The translations under genes and the position numbers were made by a program. Below, in pieces: positions 36,535 through 45,612 of a DNA stretch of 64,000 nt. Each line of letters opens with the position of its first letter. Position 1 is the first letter of the stretch. Under the pieces are notes generated by a model. The model was not told the DNA's origin. It saw only the letters and a list, made by a program, of their open reading frames with translations, and made no database searches. The stretch is from Salinibacterium sp. M195 (GTDB lineage: Bacteria; Actinomycetota; Actinomycetes; Actinomycetales; Microbacteriaceae): NCBI RefSeq assembly GCF_019443965.1, contig NZ_CP040814.1, forward strand, positions 1,240,001 to 1,304,000. The letters run 5' to 3'.

Positions 36535-37328
36535 AGGTTCTCGAAATAGACGATGTGCACGTCACCCACCATCGTCGTGGTCAATCAGATGTTCGCGCGG
36601 TGCGTGGCGTCAGCCTCTCGGTGGCGCCAGGTCAAGTCGTTGGGCTTGTGGGAGAGTCGGGCTGCGGCAAATCGTCGCTTGCGCGGGTTGCCGTCGGGCT
36701 AGACGCGCCCACAAGCGGAACGGTTCGGTTCGAAGGCTCGCCGCTCGTGCCATCTCGGCTAACGGCGCGTGCGAAGAGTGCACTTGGCCTCCAGATGGTG
36801 TTCCAAAACCCGTACGCATCACTCAGTCCTCGGCGCACGATTGGTAGTCAAGTGCTTGATGGCTTGCGCGCGCCGATGAGCCGCGGAGAGGGCGAAGCGG
36901 AAGCAATTCGCTTGCTGGAATTGGTGGGTCTCGATCCTGACAGTCGTCGTCGCTACCCTAACCAGTTTTCGGGTGGACAACGTCAACGTTTGGCTATTGC
37001 GCGCGCTCTCGCGGCTCGGCCAACGCTCATGATCGCCGACGAACCAGTTACCGCGCTCGACGCTTTCTCCTCGGCTCAGATCGTGAAGCTCCTCACAGGA
37101 TTGGTTCGTGAATTAGACATGGGGATGCTCTTCATTTCTCACGATCTCTCTCTAGTGCGCGCTATCGCCGACGAAACAGCGGTGATGTATGCGGGCGAGA
37201 TTGTGGAACGTGGCCCGTCCGAAACGCTCTGGAACGATCCCCAGCACGACTACACAAAAACTCTCATTTCGGCGATCCCCGTCATAGGGCCGAACCAACG
37301 CAAGAAAAGGACACCTCATGCCGGTTGA
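36531..37328 (+). CDS. Peptide ABC transporter ATPase (DppF type)
   Basis: A 265-aa ATPase with intact Walker A 'GLVGESGCGKSSLARVAV', Q-loop 'LQMVFQNPYASLSPRR', signature 'FSGGQRQRLAIARALA', Walker B 'LMIADEPVTALD' and 'FISHDLSLVRAIAD'. GTG start overlapping the previous stop. Both ATPases are present, so the transporter is complete (binding protein, two permeases, two ATPases). It overlaps the amidohydrolase gene by 11 bases. Confidence 0.94.
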   Translation: MKVLEIDDVHVTHHRRGQSDVRAVRGVSLSVAPGQVVGLVGESGCGKSSLARVAVGLDAPTSGTVRFEGSPLVPSRLTARAKSALGLQMVFQNPYASLSPRRTIGSQVLDGLRAPMSRGEGEAEAIRLLELVGLDPDSRRRYPNQFSGGQRQRLAIARALAARPTLMIADEPVTALDAFSSAQIVKLLTGLVRELDMGMLFISHDLSLVRAIADETAVMYAGEIVERGPSETLWNDPQHDYTKTLISAIPVIGPNQRKKRTPHAG

Positions 37329-38559
37329 CACCGTGACCAACGCCCCCGCCGCAACGATTCTCAGCGGAATGCGAATCTTCGATGGCATCAACGGGGAACT
37401 CAGCGTGGGCCACGCCATTTCAGTAGACGCCGACGGCATCATCACAGCGATCGGCCCGGTCGCGGAGATTGAGGCATCGGCCTCTGCCGGCGCGCGACGC
37501 ATCGACTTAGCCGGAAGCGTTCTTACGCCTGGCCTGATCAACATGCATGTGCACTTCGGGCTGGCGCTGCCCGGCGCTGCTGGGGATCTGGTCGCCAGCG
37601 GGACCGATGCCGACTTGCTGATGGTTATGGCAGATTCGGCTCGCCGAACGCTCCTGTCTGGCGTCACGACAGTGCGCTTGGTCGGAGAAAGTAAATACCT
37701 TGATTTCGCTCTACGACGAGGGATAACCGCGGGTGCAATCGACGGGCCGCGCATCTTCACTGCTGGTCACGCGTTGTGCTGCACTGGTGGGCACGGCTGG
37801 GACTCGGATGCTCTTGAGGGCGACGGTCCTGATGACTTCCGACGCCTCACCCGGCTTCAGATTCGGGAAGGCGCCGACGTCATCAAAGTATGCATCTCTG
37901 GCGGCATCGCTGGAGAACACGAAAGAATCGACACCCCGCAACTCTTCGATGACGAAATGGAAGCCGTCATCCAAGTAGCCCACGACTGGGGCCGCAAAGT
38001 GACCGCGCACGTGGGGCCGTCGTCGACTCTGGATCGCGCCATCCGCCTTGGCCTTGACTGTGTCGAACACGGATACGAACTCACGAAAGAGACCACTGAG
38101 CTCATGGCAGAGCACGGTGTTTGGTATGTGCCCACGATTACCGTCAGCCGCTGCGAAGAGTTCTTCGATGAGCAGGGGGTGCCGGCGTGGATGAAGGAGC
38201 GAGCTCTGGGCGCCGGACCGCGTCACTGGGAGAGCCTCCAGAATGCAATCGGAAGCGGCGTCAAGATCGCGATGGGCACAGACATGCCGCCGGCAGCTCA
38301 CTTTGAGGGAACCACAGCGACTGTTCGCGAGATGGAATTTATGGTCGACGCAGGAATGTCGTCACTTGAGGTCATGCGGTCGGCGACTTCCTCAGCGGCA
38401 GAGCTCGTCGGCGATGACTCGGTCGGCACGATTCGCGTCGGCGCACAAGCTGACTTCGTGGCGATGGAGGGCGACCCCACAGCTGACATCGCTCAATTGC
38501 GCGGAATCAACTGGGTAATGAGAAGTGGGCGCGTCTACCGTGACGAGCGGAACATCTAG
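37318..38559 (+). CDS. Metal-dependent amidohydrolase (prolidase-like group)
   Basis: A 413-aa TIM-barrel hydrolase. Metal ligands: 'LINMHVHFGL' (HxH), carboxylated lysine region 'EGADVIKVCISGGIAGEHER', histidines in 'VTAHVGPSS' and 'CVEHGYELT', and catalytic Asp in 'KIAMGTDMPP'. It belongs to the imidazolonepropionase-like set that includes Xaa-Pro, Xaa-Arg and related dipeptidases, so cleavage of an imported dipeptide-like amide is plausible. No signal peptide; cytoplasmic. Translationally overlaps the ATPase upstream and the DUF885 gene downstream. Confidence 0.88.
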   Translation: MPVDTVTNAPAATILSGMRIFDGINGELSVGHAISVDADGIITAIGPVAEIEASASAGARRIDLAGSVLTPGLINMHVHFGLALPGAAGDLVASGTDADLLMVMADSARRTLLSGVTTVRLVGESKYLDFALRRGITAGAIDGPRIFTAGHALCCTGGHGWDSDALEGDGPDDFRRLTRLQIREGADVIKVCISGGIAGEHERIDTPQLFDDEMEAVIQVAHDWGRKVTAHVGPSSTLDRAIRLGLDCVEHGYELTKETTELMAEHGVWYVPTITVSRCEEFFDEQGVPAWMKERALGAGPRHWESLQNAIGSGVKIAMGTDMPPAAHFEGTTATVREMEFMVDAGMSSLEVMRSATSSAAELVGDDSVGTIRVGAQADFVAMEGDPTADIAQLRGINWVMRSGRVYRDERNI

Positions 38560-40262
38560 TGGCCACATCTTCTGAAGTTCGGGCAATCGCCGACGAGTAT
38601 GTCGAGGCGCGAGCCGCCCACGAACCAGCATCAGCTCAAGCGCTCGGTCTCGCAGCATCCGAACGTCTTCCAGATTTCAGCGCGAGCTGGGCGGATGGTC
38701 GACGTGCGCTCGACGAGGCAACGGCAGCGAAGCTTTCCGCGCTCGACGCCGCGACCATCGCGACCGGCGACCGAGCACTGCACGCAGCCCTGAGCGAGCG
38801 TCTTGGGAGCGACATCGCCCTCTTCGACACAGGCTTCACCCCGCGACTCTTGGCGCCGTTAGCCACCCCGGTGCACGAAGTGCGTGAAGCTTTTGATGAC
38901 ACGCTGATCACCCCGGATGACGCGGGCGACGCGATCCTCGAACGGTTGGCGAGCGTGCCGAGCGCGCTCGCTGACCTGCGCGGGCGCTACGAGTGGGCAC
39001 GAGCAGAAGGCGCAGCAGGACGCTTTTCTGGTGGCGGAGTGGCAACGCGCATGCAGATCGGCCTTGCTGCGAATCAAATCGCCTCGTGGATCGATCCGGC
39101 GGGAATGGCCTACTTCGATAATCTCGCGACCGCGAACCTCGACGGCGCTCGCCAGCAGCGTCTAGAAAAAGCAGCAGCGGACGCCACTCGTGCGTTTGCT
39201 GACCTGGAGAGCTTTCTCCGCACCGATCTTTTGCCGACCGGAAGCGAACAGGACGCGGTTGGCGAAACCGTCTATCAGGCAACCTCGCGCGCGTTCCTCG
39301 GAAGTGATCTTGATCTCGACGAGATCTATGCCTTCGGGTGGAGTGAACTCGAACGCCTGGTGGCGCAAGCCCGGGAGATTTCCGCCCTCATCACCAAGAC
39401 GCCAGCGGATGCCGACGTCGTTGACCGAGCGGCCGCAGCTCTCGACGCAGACCCGGCATCGCAACTGGGCGATACGGTGGCGATTCGAGAGTGGCTTCGC
39501 TCGCGCGTTGACGCGACGATAACAAAACTTGACGGCGCTGCTTTCGACCTGCCCGCTGACATCCGCGATGTCGAATGTGTGGTCACAGAAGCAGCGTCGG
39601 GTGTCGTTTACTACCTCCCCGGGGCTCCGGATGGGTCGAGCGCGAGCAAGATTGTCTGGACAATCCCTCGCGGAAAGACGGGTATTTCGGCCTGGCACGA
39701 GGTCACAAGCGTGCACCATGAGGGAGTTCCGGGGCACCACCTCGAACACTCGATCAATCGTGCAAACTCCACGCTTCACCCTTGGCAGCGCTATCTCTGC
39801 GAAATCCATGGCTACGCCGAAGGGTGGGCGCACTACTCTGAGGGCCTCGCTGACGAGCTTGGTCTGCTGGAGAGTCCGGCGGAACAGCTCAGCATGGTGC
39901 TCGGACAAATCTGGCGATCAGTGCGGATTGTGGTGGATCTCGGGCTGCACACGCGTCGGCCGATCCCGCACAACAGCTTCACCACAGCCACGGAATGGAC
40001 CCCAGAACTTGGCCGGTCATTTTTGCGTGATCTTGCTCGCACGGATGCGCACACCGCGAAGTTCGAAGTTGACAGGTATTTCGGGTGGCCGGGGCAGGCA
40101 CTCGCGTTTAAAGTCGGCGCAAAGCTGTGGGGCGACGCGCGATCGCAGGCTGCGATGAAGGCCGGCGACAACTTTGACCTCAAGACATTCCACCGAGAGG
40201 CTCTCGGTCTCGGACCGATGGGGCTAGGACCACTTCGTTCGCTCCTGCTGGCGAACTCATGA
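38559..40262 (+). CDS. DUF885 family protein, metallopeptidase-like
   Basis: A 567-aa mainly helical protein. The zinc-type motif 'HHEGVPGHHLEHSINRA' (about residues 387-403) and 'GYAEGWAHYSEGLADELGLL' are the DUF885 signatures and resemble gluzincin-like active sites. It has no signal peptide and should be cytoplasmic. GTG start overlaps the amidohydrolase stop by one base. Biochemistry of the family is scarcely known; a role as a peptidase fits the peptide-import context. Confidence 0.88.
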   Translation: MATSSEVRAIADEYVEARAAHEPASAQALGLAASERLPDFSASWADGRRALDEATAAKLSALDAATIATGDRALHAALSERLGSDIALFDTGFTPRLLAPLATPVHEVREAFDDTLITPDDAGDAILERLASVPSALADLRGRYEWARAEGAAGRFSGGGVATRMQIGLAANQIASWIDPAGMAYFDNLATANLDGARQQRLEKAAADATRAFADLESFLRTDLLPTGSEQDAVGETVYQATSRAFLGSDLDLDEIYAFGWSELERLVAQAREISALITKTPADADVVDRAAAALDADPASQLGDTVAIREWLRSRVDATITKLDGAAFDLPADIRDVECVVTEAASGVVYYLPGAPDGSSASKIVWTIPRGKTGISAWHEVTSVHHEGVPGHHLEHSINRANSTLHPWQRYLCEIHGYAEGWAHYSEGLADELGLLESPAEQLSMVLGQIWRSVRIVVDLGLHTRRPIPHNSFTTATEWTPELGRSFLRDLARTDAHTAKFEVDRYFGWPGQALAFKVGAKLWGDARSQAAMKAGDNFDLKTFHREALGLGPMGLGPLRSLLLANS

Positions 40263-40279
40263 CTATGAAAGGAGTCCCT

Positions 40280-40702
40280 GTGACTCACGAGACTCATTCC
40301 TCAGCTGAACTGCACGACTTCGTTGTCGCTCTCTACGAGGGCCTCGGCGATCGGGCCGCGTTCGATGAGCGGCTGCATCCGGTCGTCACTGTCTGGGAGA
40401 GTGCAGACCCACGGCTGCTTCGTGGCATTGATCAACTCGACGAATTGCGCGGACCAGCGGCCGCGGAAAACGATCGGGAAACTCCGCTTCCCTCGGTAGT
40501 ACCCGTAGATATCGTGGCTGAGAACTGGGGCGAGACGGGGCTGATTCGCTACGTACTCGAGGTGCGCCCGAGCATAGCTGAACCGCTGATCGACCGAGTG
40601 CGTGTCACAGATGTTCTGAGAAAATCTGATGCTGGCTGGAAAATTGTTCACCACCACGCCCAAGACTTGGGCCCGGAAGACAGTGCGGAGGCAGGCAAGT
40701 GA
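40280..40702 (+). CDS. NTF2-like / SnoaL-type protein
   Basis: A 140-aa protein with a cone-shaped NTF2-like pattern: 'ELHDFVVALYEGLGDRAAFD', a central strand region, and 'WKIVHHHAQDLG' at the end. GTG 40280 follows AAAGGAG by 6 nt; an ATG at 40259 overlapping the previous stop is less likely. The domain can be a small enzyme or a ligand-binding protein; its role in this operon is unknown. Confidence 0.78.
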   Translation: MTHETHSSAELHDFVVALYEGLGDRAAFDERLHPVVTVWESADPRLLRGIDQLDELRGPAAAENDRETPLPSVVPVDIVAENWGETGLIRYVLEVRPSIAEPLIDRVRVTDVLRKSDAGWKIVHHHAQDLGPEDSAEAGK

Positions 40703-41631
40703 ACCGCGACAGCGTTGATTGGTATGGCTACATTCCGGCGATCACCACTCCTTTCACTCGTGACGGCGCACTCGACTTCGATGGCTTCGAGAAGCAAATG
40801 GGGTGGCTAGCTCGCGAGCGAATGCAAGGCGTGATCCTTGCCGGCACGACCGGCGAATGGTTCAGCCTCTCGGAGGGGGAGAGAGCAGAGCTCTTCTCTC
40901 AAGGATCCAAGAACGCGCCAGAGGGCATGATCGTGCTTGGAGGTTGCAACGCGCTGACCGCTGCCGAAGCAATTCGACATGCGAAGGCGGCTGAGCGCGC
41001 TGGTCTTGACGGCATCCTGCTCACCCCACCGCCCTACATCGTGCCGACTCGGGCCGAAATCGTGGCGTTCTATCAAGAAGTATCGGATGCCACCAGCATG
41101 CCGATGTGCATCTACAACTGGCCGCGCGGTTGTGTCGTCGACCTTGATATTGACCTGCTCGCTGAACTCGCGGAGATTGACAACGTCGTTGCGATCAAGA
41201 ACTCCACGGGTGACATGTCTCGCTTTGTGAACGGTCTCTATGAACTGAGCGACCGGGTTCGATATTTTGGGGTTCCGACAAACGCCTTTGGCGCGGACAT
41301 GATCAGCCTCGGCCGTGGCGACGGACTAATGGGATCAGGTGCACCGCTCGGTGCCTCGCACTCAGATTTCTGGCGCGCTCTAACGGAGGGTGACCGTGAT
41401 CGGGCGCTTGAGCTGGGAGCTCGTGATCGGGTCGTCATGGAGCGCTGGTTTACCCGTGACTACGGTGCACAGTTCGGCAATGCGCAGGCAATAATGAAGA
41501 CCGCCTTGCGGTTGCAAGGTGTTCCTGCAGGTTATGTGCGCCGGCCACTACTCGAACTCACCGACGAAGATGTGGACATCGTTCGCTCGACGCTGGAGGG
41601 GCTCGGCATCGAGACTGTCTCCCTCTCGTGA
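40699..41631 (+). CDS. DHDPS/NAL-family lyase or deaminase
   Basis: A 310-aa class I aldolase-fold protein. The family features 'GVILAGTTGEWFSLSEGER', Tyr in 'PMCIYNWPRGC' and the Schiff-base Lys in 'NVVAIKNSTGDMSRF' are present. The genome context lacks lysine biosynthesis genes. Next to the three-subunit dehydrogenase it best matches the deaminase of the D-hydroxyproline route (pyrroline-4-hydroxy-2-carboxylate deaminase, a DHDPS-family enzyme), but other lyase activities are possible. The GTG start overlaps the previous stop. Confidence 0.88.
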   Translation: MNRDSVDWYGYIPAITTPFTRDGALDFDGFEKQMGWLARERMQGVILAGTTGEWFSLSEGERAELFSQGSKNAPEGMIVLGGCNALTAAEAIRHAKAAERAGLDGILLTPPPYIVPTRAEIVAFYQEVSDATSMPMCIYNWPRGCVVDLDIDLLAELAEIDNVVAIKNSTGDMSRFVNGLYELSDRVRYFGVPTNAFGADMISLGRGDGLMGSGAPLGASHSDFWRALTEGDRDRALELGARDRVVMERWFTRDYGAQFGNAQAIMKTALRLQGVPAGYVRRPLLELTDEDVDIVRSTLEGLGIETVSLS

Positions 41632-42833
41632 GCCAGATCTTCGATTCTATTGTGGTCGGGGGAGGCCTCCTCGGATCAGCGTTAGCGTGGATGCTTGCCA
41701 AGGACGGCGCGTCAGTTGTGCTCCTCGAACGTGATCAGCTCAATCAGCATGCGTCAGGGCAGAATGCCGGAAGCTTGCACTTTCAGTTGGAATACCGGAT
41801 GGTCGAGCACGGACTTGAAGCAGCTCGACAGGCTGCAGAGGCCATGCCGCTGCACCTCGAAGCTGCCGCACTCTGGGAACAGCTGGGTGCCGAACTCGGT
41901 GAGTCCGTGGGCGTCGAGCAAAATGGTGGGCTCATGCTTGCAGAGACGGCGGAACAAGCAGCTGTACTTGAGCGTAAAGCTGAGCTAGAGCGCTCCTGGG
42001 GCCTCGATGTTGAGCTTCTCGACGGCGATGAGGTTCGTATGCTCGCGCCGTACCTTTCCGACTCGGTCGTTGCGGCAGCGTATTGCCCCATCGAAGGTAA
42101 AGCAGATACTCGTAGAGCCGGCCCCGCGCTCGCCCGCGGCGCTATCCGTCATGGCGCGCAGGTTCGCACACGCACTGAAGTCACCGCTATTCGTCGGGAT
42201 GGGGCATTCTGGCGAGTGCAGACCGAATCTGCGGGCGCGGACGGACGCGTCCGTAGGGAAGAATTCCGGGCATCCACTGTCATGTTGGCAGGAGGAGTTT
42301 GGACGTCACAGCTGGGCTCAATGCTGGGCGTGAGCCTCGCAACGATCCCGTTGGCGCTCACTATGTCGGTAACTGCGAAAACGCCCAAGTTCATCCCGCA
42401 CCTGGTGCAGCACGCCGGTACTCGGCTCTCGCTCAAACAATCCAGCGACGGAAACGTACTCATCGGAGGCGGTTGGCCAGCCCGGTTACCTCTGAACGAG
42501 TCAATGGAGCCAGACCTCGCTGCCCGGCCAGAGCTCATCACAGAATCGGTGATTGGTAATGCTGCTGCAGCGATTGGCGTTGTGCCGGCACTTGCCCCTT
42601 TGCCGGTGTTGCGCACCTGGGTGGGGACGACCACAGTGACCCCCGATCAGCTTCCCCTGGCCGGTGAAGTACCCGGATTGCCGGGAATTTTTGTCGCGAC
42701 CGGCGGATCAGCATTCACTCTCGGGCCAAGTTTTGCGCGAGCGCTGACGGATCTCGCTCACGGGCGGGGCGCCAGCATCGATATGGCGCCCTACCAACCC
42801 CTGCGATTTGGAGGCAATAACAATGTCGCATAA
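41628..42833 (+). CDS. FAD-dependent amino-acid dehydrogenase, beta subunit (DadA-like)
   Basis: A 401-aa FAD-binding oxidoreductase. The dinucleotide motif 'VVGGGLLGSALAWMLAKDGA' is at the N-terminus. The C-terminal 'GTTTVTPDQLPLAGEVPGLP' and 'ATGGSAFTLGPSFARAL' are typical of DadA/sarcosine-oxidase-beta-like subunits. It should oxidise a secondary or D-amino acid and pass electrons to partner subunits. It overlaps the [2Fe-2S] gene by 11 bases and follows the DHDPS-family gene with a 4-base overlap. Confidence 0.9.
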   Translation: MSQIFDSIVVGGGLLGSALAWMLAKDGASVVLLERDQLNQHASGQNAGSLHFQLEYRMVEHGLEAARQAAEAMPLHLEAAALWEQLGAELGESVGVEQNGGLMLAETAEQAAVLERKAELERSWGLDVELLDGDEVRMLAPYLSDSVVAAAYCPIEGKADTRRAGPALARGAIRHGAQVRTRTEVTAIRRDGAFWRVQTESAGADGRVRREEFRASTVMLAGGVWTSQLGSMLGVSLATIPLALTMSVTAKTPKFIPHLVQHAGTRLSLKQSSDGNVLIGGGWPARLPLNESMEPDLAARPELITESVIGNAAAAIGVVPALAPLPVLRTWVGTTTVTPDQLPLAGEVPGLPGIFVATGGSAFTLGPSFARALTDLAHGRGASIDMAPYQPLRFGGNNNVA

Positions 42834-43113
42834 CCGTCGACTCACCGAGCAACGAGGAGAGTCTGTGACGCTGGATGTCGATGGCCGCCCTGTGTCCTGT
42901 TTCGCCGGCGAGATGGTTGCCACAGCGCTGCTCGCGGATGGTGTAGAGGGCTTTACTGAAAGAGAAGGGCAGCGTCGCGAACCGCTCTGCAATATGGGCA
43001 CGTGCTTCGACTGCGCACTCACTATCAATGGCGCGCCACTCACGCGAGCGTGTCTCACTCCGGTGGCTGACGGCATGCGAATTGAGACAACGTTAGGAGA
43101 ATCGGATGCATGA
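42823..43113 (+). CDS. [2Fe-2S] subunit of amino-acid dehydrogenase (HcnA-like)
   Basis: A 96-aa Fer2_4-type protein. The cluster cysteines are visible in 'LCNMGTCFDCALTING' and 'RACLTPV'. It is the small gamma subunit of HcnABC / D-hydroxyproline-dehydrogenase-like complexes. ATG 42823 has GGAGG at 42810-42814, which decides the start. It overlaps the alpha subunit gene by eight bases. Confidence 0.9.
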   Translation: MSHNRRLTEQRGESVTLDVDGRPVSCFAGEMVATALLADGVEGFTEREGQRREPLCNMGTCFDCALTINGAPLTRACLTPVADGMRIETTLGESDA

Positions 43114-44596
43114 TCTTGCGATCATCGGTGCCGGTCCGGCAGGTCTTGCGGCAGCGATCGCGGCGGCGGACAACGGTCTTGACGTCGTGATTGTCGATGA
43201 GCAACAACGTGCCGGAGGGCAAATTTTTCGACAACCACCAAGCGAATTTTCCGAACCACGCCGGCCTTTCGCGGCGGGCTATCCATGGGCAAGACAGCTC
43301 ATCGAGGATGCCGAATCCCATCCGGGCATTCACTGGATTACCGGTGCGACAGCATTCGGAGTGCTTCGAGATGAAACCGCAGAACCACTCTCGGTAGCGG
43401 TGAGCGTTGCCGGCACCTCGCGGCAGCTTCCGGCTCGACGGGTTCTGGTGGCGACGGGCGCATACGACCTTCCCGTCGCTTTTCCGGGCTGGACTCTTCC
43501 CGGAGTGATGATGGCAGGAGCCGTTCAGGGCTTCATCAAGAGCCAACGTTTTCTTGTCGCGGAACGTTTGGTGCTCGCCGGATCACATCCGCTATTACTT
43601 GTCGTCGCCGATCAGCTTCTTGCAGCGGGAGCTGATGTTGCTGAAGTCGCGTTCGCGAGGGGCCTTCCGACTGTTTCGGAGGCGTGGGGTTCCCTCGGCG
43701 CTGTACCGGGTCACCTCGGCCTACTGGCCGAGTCAGCCGCTGCTGTCGTGCGGCTCAAACGTGCCGGGGTGCGGATCTCAACGAAAACGATCGTGACGTC
43801 TGCGGCGTCATCAGGGAGTGGGGCTGGGATTGATCGCGTTTCGGCAGTTGAGTTGGCGCCGGTAGACCGCGATTGGCGAGTGATCGGTCCTTCGCGCCGA
43901 GTTGAGACCGAAGCTTTGGTTCTGGGATACGGCTTTCAGCCCTCGACAGAACTTGCCCGCCAGCTGGGCTGCAAACTCGATTGGTCATCGCCTAAGGGAG
44001 GCTGGGTCGTGCGGCACGATGACCGCATGGCCACAACGTCGCGCGGTATTTACGTTGCCGGCGAGCCGACAGGTGTTGCCGGAGCAGAACAATCACGCGC
44101 CGAGGGCACTTTAGCGGGGCTCTGCATCGCCGCCGATCTCAAGCCGAGCAGCATTGACAACAAAAAGATGGATGCTGCAGTCACAAGCATCCGCAGTACT
44201 CGACGCTTCTCTCGGGTTGTGGAGCGGATCTTCATGCCGAATCGGCGCGGACTCACAGCGCTGGCGGATGCAGGCACCACGGTTTGTCGTTGTGAGCTCG
44301 TCACTCGTGGCGATATCGATTCGGTGCTCGAACAGAACGCGTTCATCGACACCGTCAGCGCCACTAAATTGGAATGTCGCAGTGGCATGGGCCCGTGCCA
44401 GGGGCGCTACTGCGAGATGACAGTTGCTGGCCTCGTCTCAGAACAGCGCAGCCGGCCGATTGACCAGGTCGGACGTTTTTCCGCTCACGTTCCCGTTAAG
44501 CCGGTGCCGCTATCGGCGTACGCGGCACTTGCTCTCACTGACGGTGGTGACGCCGCCGGCTGCGAACAGTGCAGTGCGGCCGAGTCGGAGAGCTGA
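43106..44596 (+). CDS. NAD(P)/FAD-binding alpha subunit of amino-acid dehydrogenase (HcnB-like)
   Basis: A 496-aa protein. 'LAIIGAGPAGLAAAIAAADN' begins a pyridine-nucleotide-disulfide-type fold with a second dinucleotide site around residues 150-180. The C-terminal BFD-like [2Fe-2S] domain (about 390-455) has cysteines in 'TVCRCELVTRGDID' and 'GPCQGRYCEM'. With the two preceding genes it makes a complete heterotrimeric dehydrogenase. Last gene of the block; the region after it is degenerate. Confidence 0.9.
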   Translation: MHDLAIIGAGPAGLAAAIAAADNGLDVVIVDEQQRAGGQIFRQPPSEFSEPRRPFAAGYPWARQLIEDAESHPGIHWITGATAFGVLRDETAEPLSVAVSVAGTSRQLPARRVLVATGAYDLPVAFPGWTLPGVMMAGAVQGFIKSQRFLVAERLVLAGSHPLLLVVADQLLAAGADVAEVAFARGLPTVSEAWGSLGAVPGHLGLLAESAAAVVRLKRAGVRISTKTIVTSAASSGSGAGIDRVSAVELAPVDRDWRVIGPSRRVETEALVLGYGFQPSTELARQLGCKLDWSSPKGGWVVRHDDRMATTSRGIYVAGEPTGVAGAEQSRAEGTLAGLCIAADLKPSSIDNKKMDAAVTSIRSTRRFSRVVERIFMPNRRGLTALADAGTTVCRCELVTRGDIDSVLEQNAFIDTVSATKLECRSGMGPCQGRYCEMTVAGLVSEQRSRPIDQVGRFSAHVPVKPVPLSAYAALALTDGGDAAGCEQCSAAESES

Positions 44597-44664
44597 TCTG
44601 CTTTCTGACTGGGCCGGACTCCACGCCTGTGTGCGAACGCAGCGTTTGGTGAAGCTTCTGCTGC

Positions 44665-44715
44665 GTACCGCAGCGGCTCCACCGGGTCGGCTATAGCTGC
44701 ACGCGCGGCGGGCAG
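44665..44715 (-). pseudogene. Remnant of FtsX/MacB-type permease tail (copy A)
   Basis: On the minus strand this reads LPAARAAIADPVEPLRY, the hallmark C-terminus of FtsX/MacB-type ABC permeases (usually ending xPAxxAARxDPVEALRxE). It continues without the normal stop and, upstream, a plausible permease-like stretch (GLSGAALANLPG, up to about 44840) is in another frame. No intact gene is present. The 370 bp from 44716 to the cupredoxin gene contain nothing else recognisable. Confidence 0.6.
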
Positions 44716-45088
44716 GGGTAAGTCCGGGGAGGTTAGCGAGTGCTGCTCCGGAGAGTCCGAACATTTTTCCACTGCCTATTCCTCTGGGCTTCACTAGCGC
44801 GATTCCCAAGCTTGCCGCTCGCTGGGCGATGCGTTGCAAACGCAGCTAACCCGAGCACGATGCTCGTCTTGGTTATCTCGTCGCGCCAACCTCTGTTGTT
44901 CAACCGAAGAGCTACCTTCGGGAGTCTGAGTGAATACCCGACAGCAGGCACAGCGGCTTCGCTAACCGCCTTCTAGGAGTCGCTCGCCTGAGGGCTGTTC
45001 AGAGCTCCGATTCCGCTTCCTGCCAAGCTTTTCCTGCGCCGGAAAAATTGATACCAAACCAATTTGCCTTGGGTGCCGAATCATCTAC

Positions 45089-45556
45089 ATGTCACTCACC
45101 AGAACACTTCGGGCACCGAAAGCCACCCTCGCAGGTGCGCTCATCTTGCCAGCACTTCTCATCGCGCTTTCGGGATGCGCAGGTTCTCAACCGTCCGCAA
45201 CGACGCCGTCTGAGACGAGCGGGACCGAACAGCCTGCCGAAACTGACGAAAACGTTGTTACGACTATCGGCCTGAAGTTCATGCCGAAGGACCTCACCGT
45301 CAAGGTCGGCACGACGGTTACGTGGCAAAACGGCGAGACGATAGGCCACACCGTGACCTCCGGAGCCTGGGGCGACGTCAACGAGTCAACTGGTCTCCGT
45401 GGCACGCAAACAGCAGACGGCCTCTTCGACCACGACCTTGCTCCGAAGGGCCAGGAGGGCGACACGTTCTCCTACACCTTCGACGAACCCGGCGAGTACT
45501 CGTACTACTGCCAACCGCACTTGACCATGAACGCAACCGTCACGGTCGAACCGTAA
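45089..45556 (+). CDS. Cupredoxin lipoprotein (plastocyanin-like)
   Basis: A 155-aa exported lipoprotein. The signal peptide ends at the lipobox LSGC (Cys about 30), followed by a Ser/Thr/Glu-rich linker. The type-1 copper domain spans about 55-155: ligand His in 'ETIGHTVTSGAW', then Cys, His and Met in 'YYCQPHLTMNATV'. It should carry one electron or a copper ion outside the membrane. It is followed at 56 bp by a second lipoprotein gene with its own GGAG ribosome site. Confidence 0.92.
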   Translation: MSLTRTLRAPKATLAGALILPALLIALSGCAGSQPSATTPSETSGTEQPAETDENVVTTIGLKFMPKDLTVKVGTTVTWQNGETIGHTVTSGAWGDVNESTGLRGTQTADGLFDHDLAPKGQEGDTFSYTFDEPGEYSYYCQPHLTMNATVTVEP

Positions 45557-45612
45557 GAACCCGCACGACACAACGCACCACCAACAAAAAACATCAATAA
45601 GGAGAAGAAACA

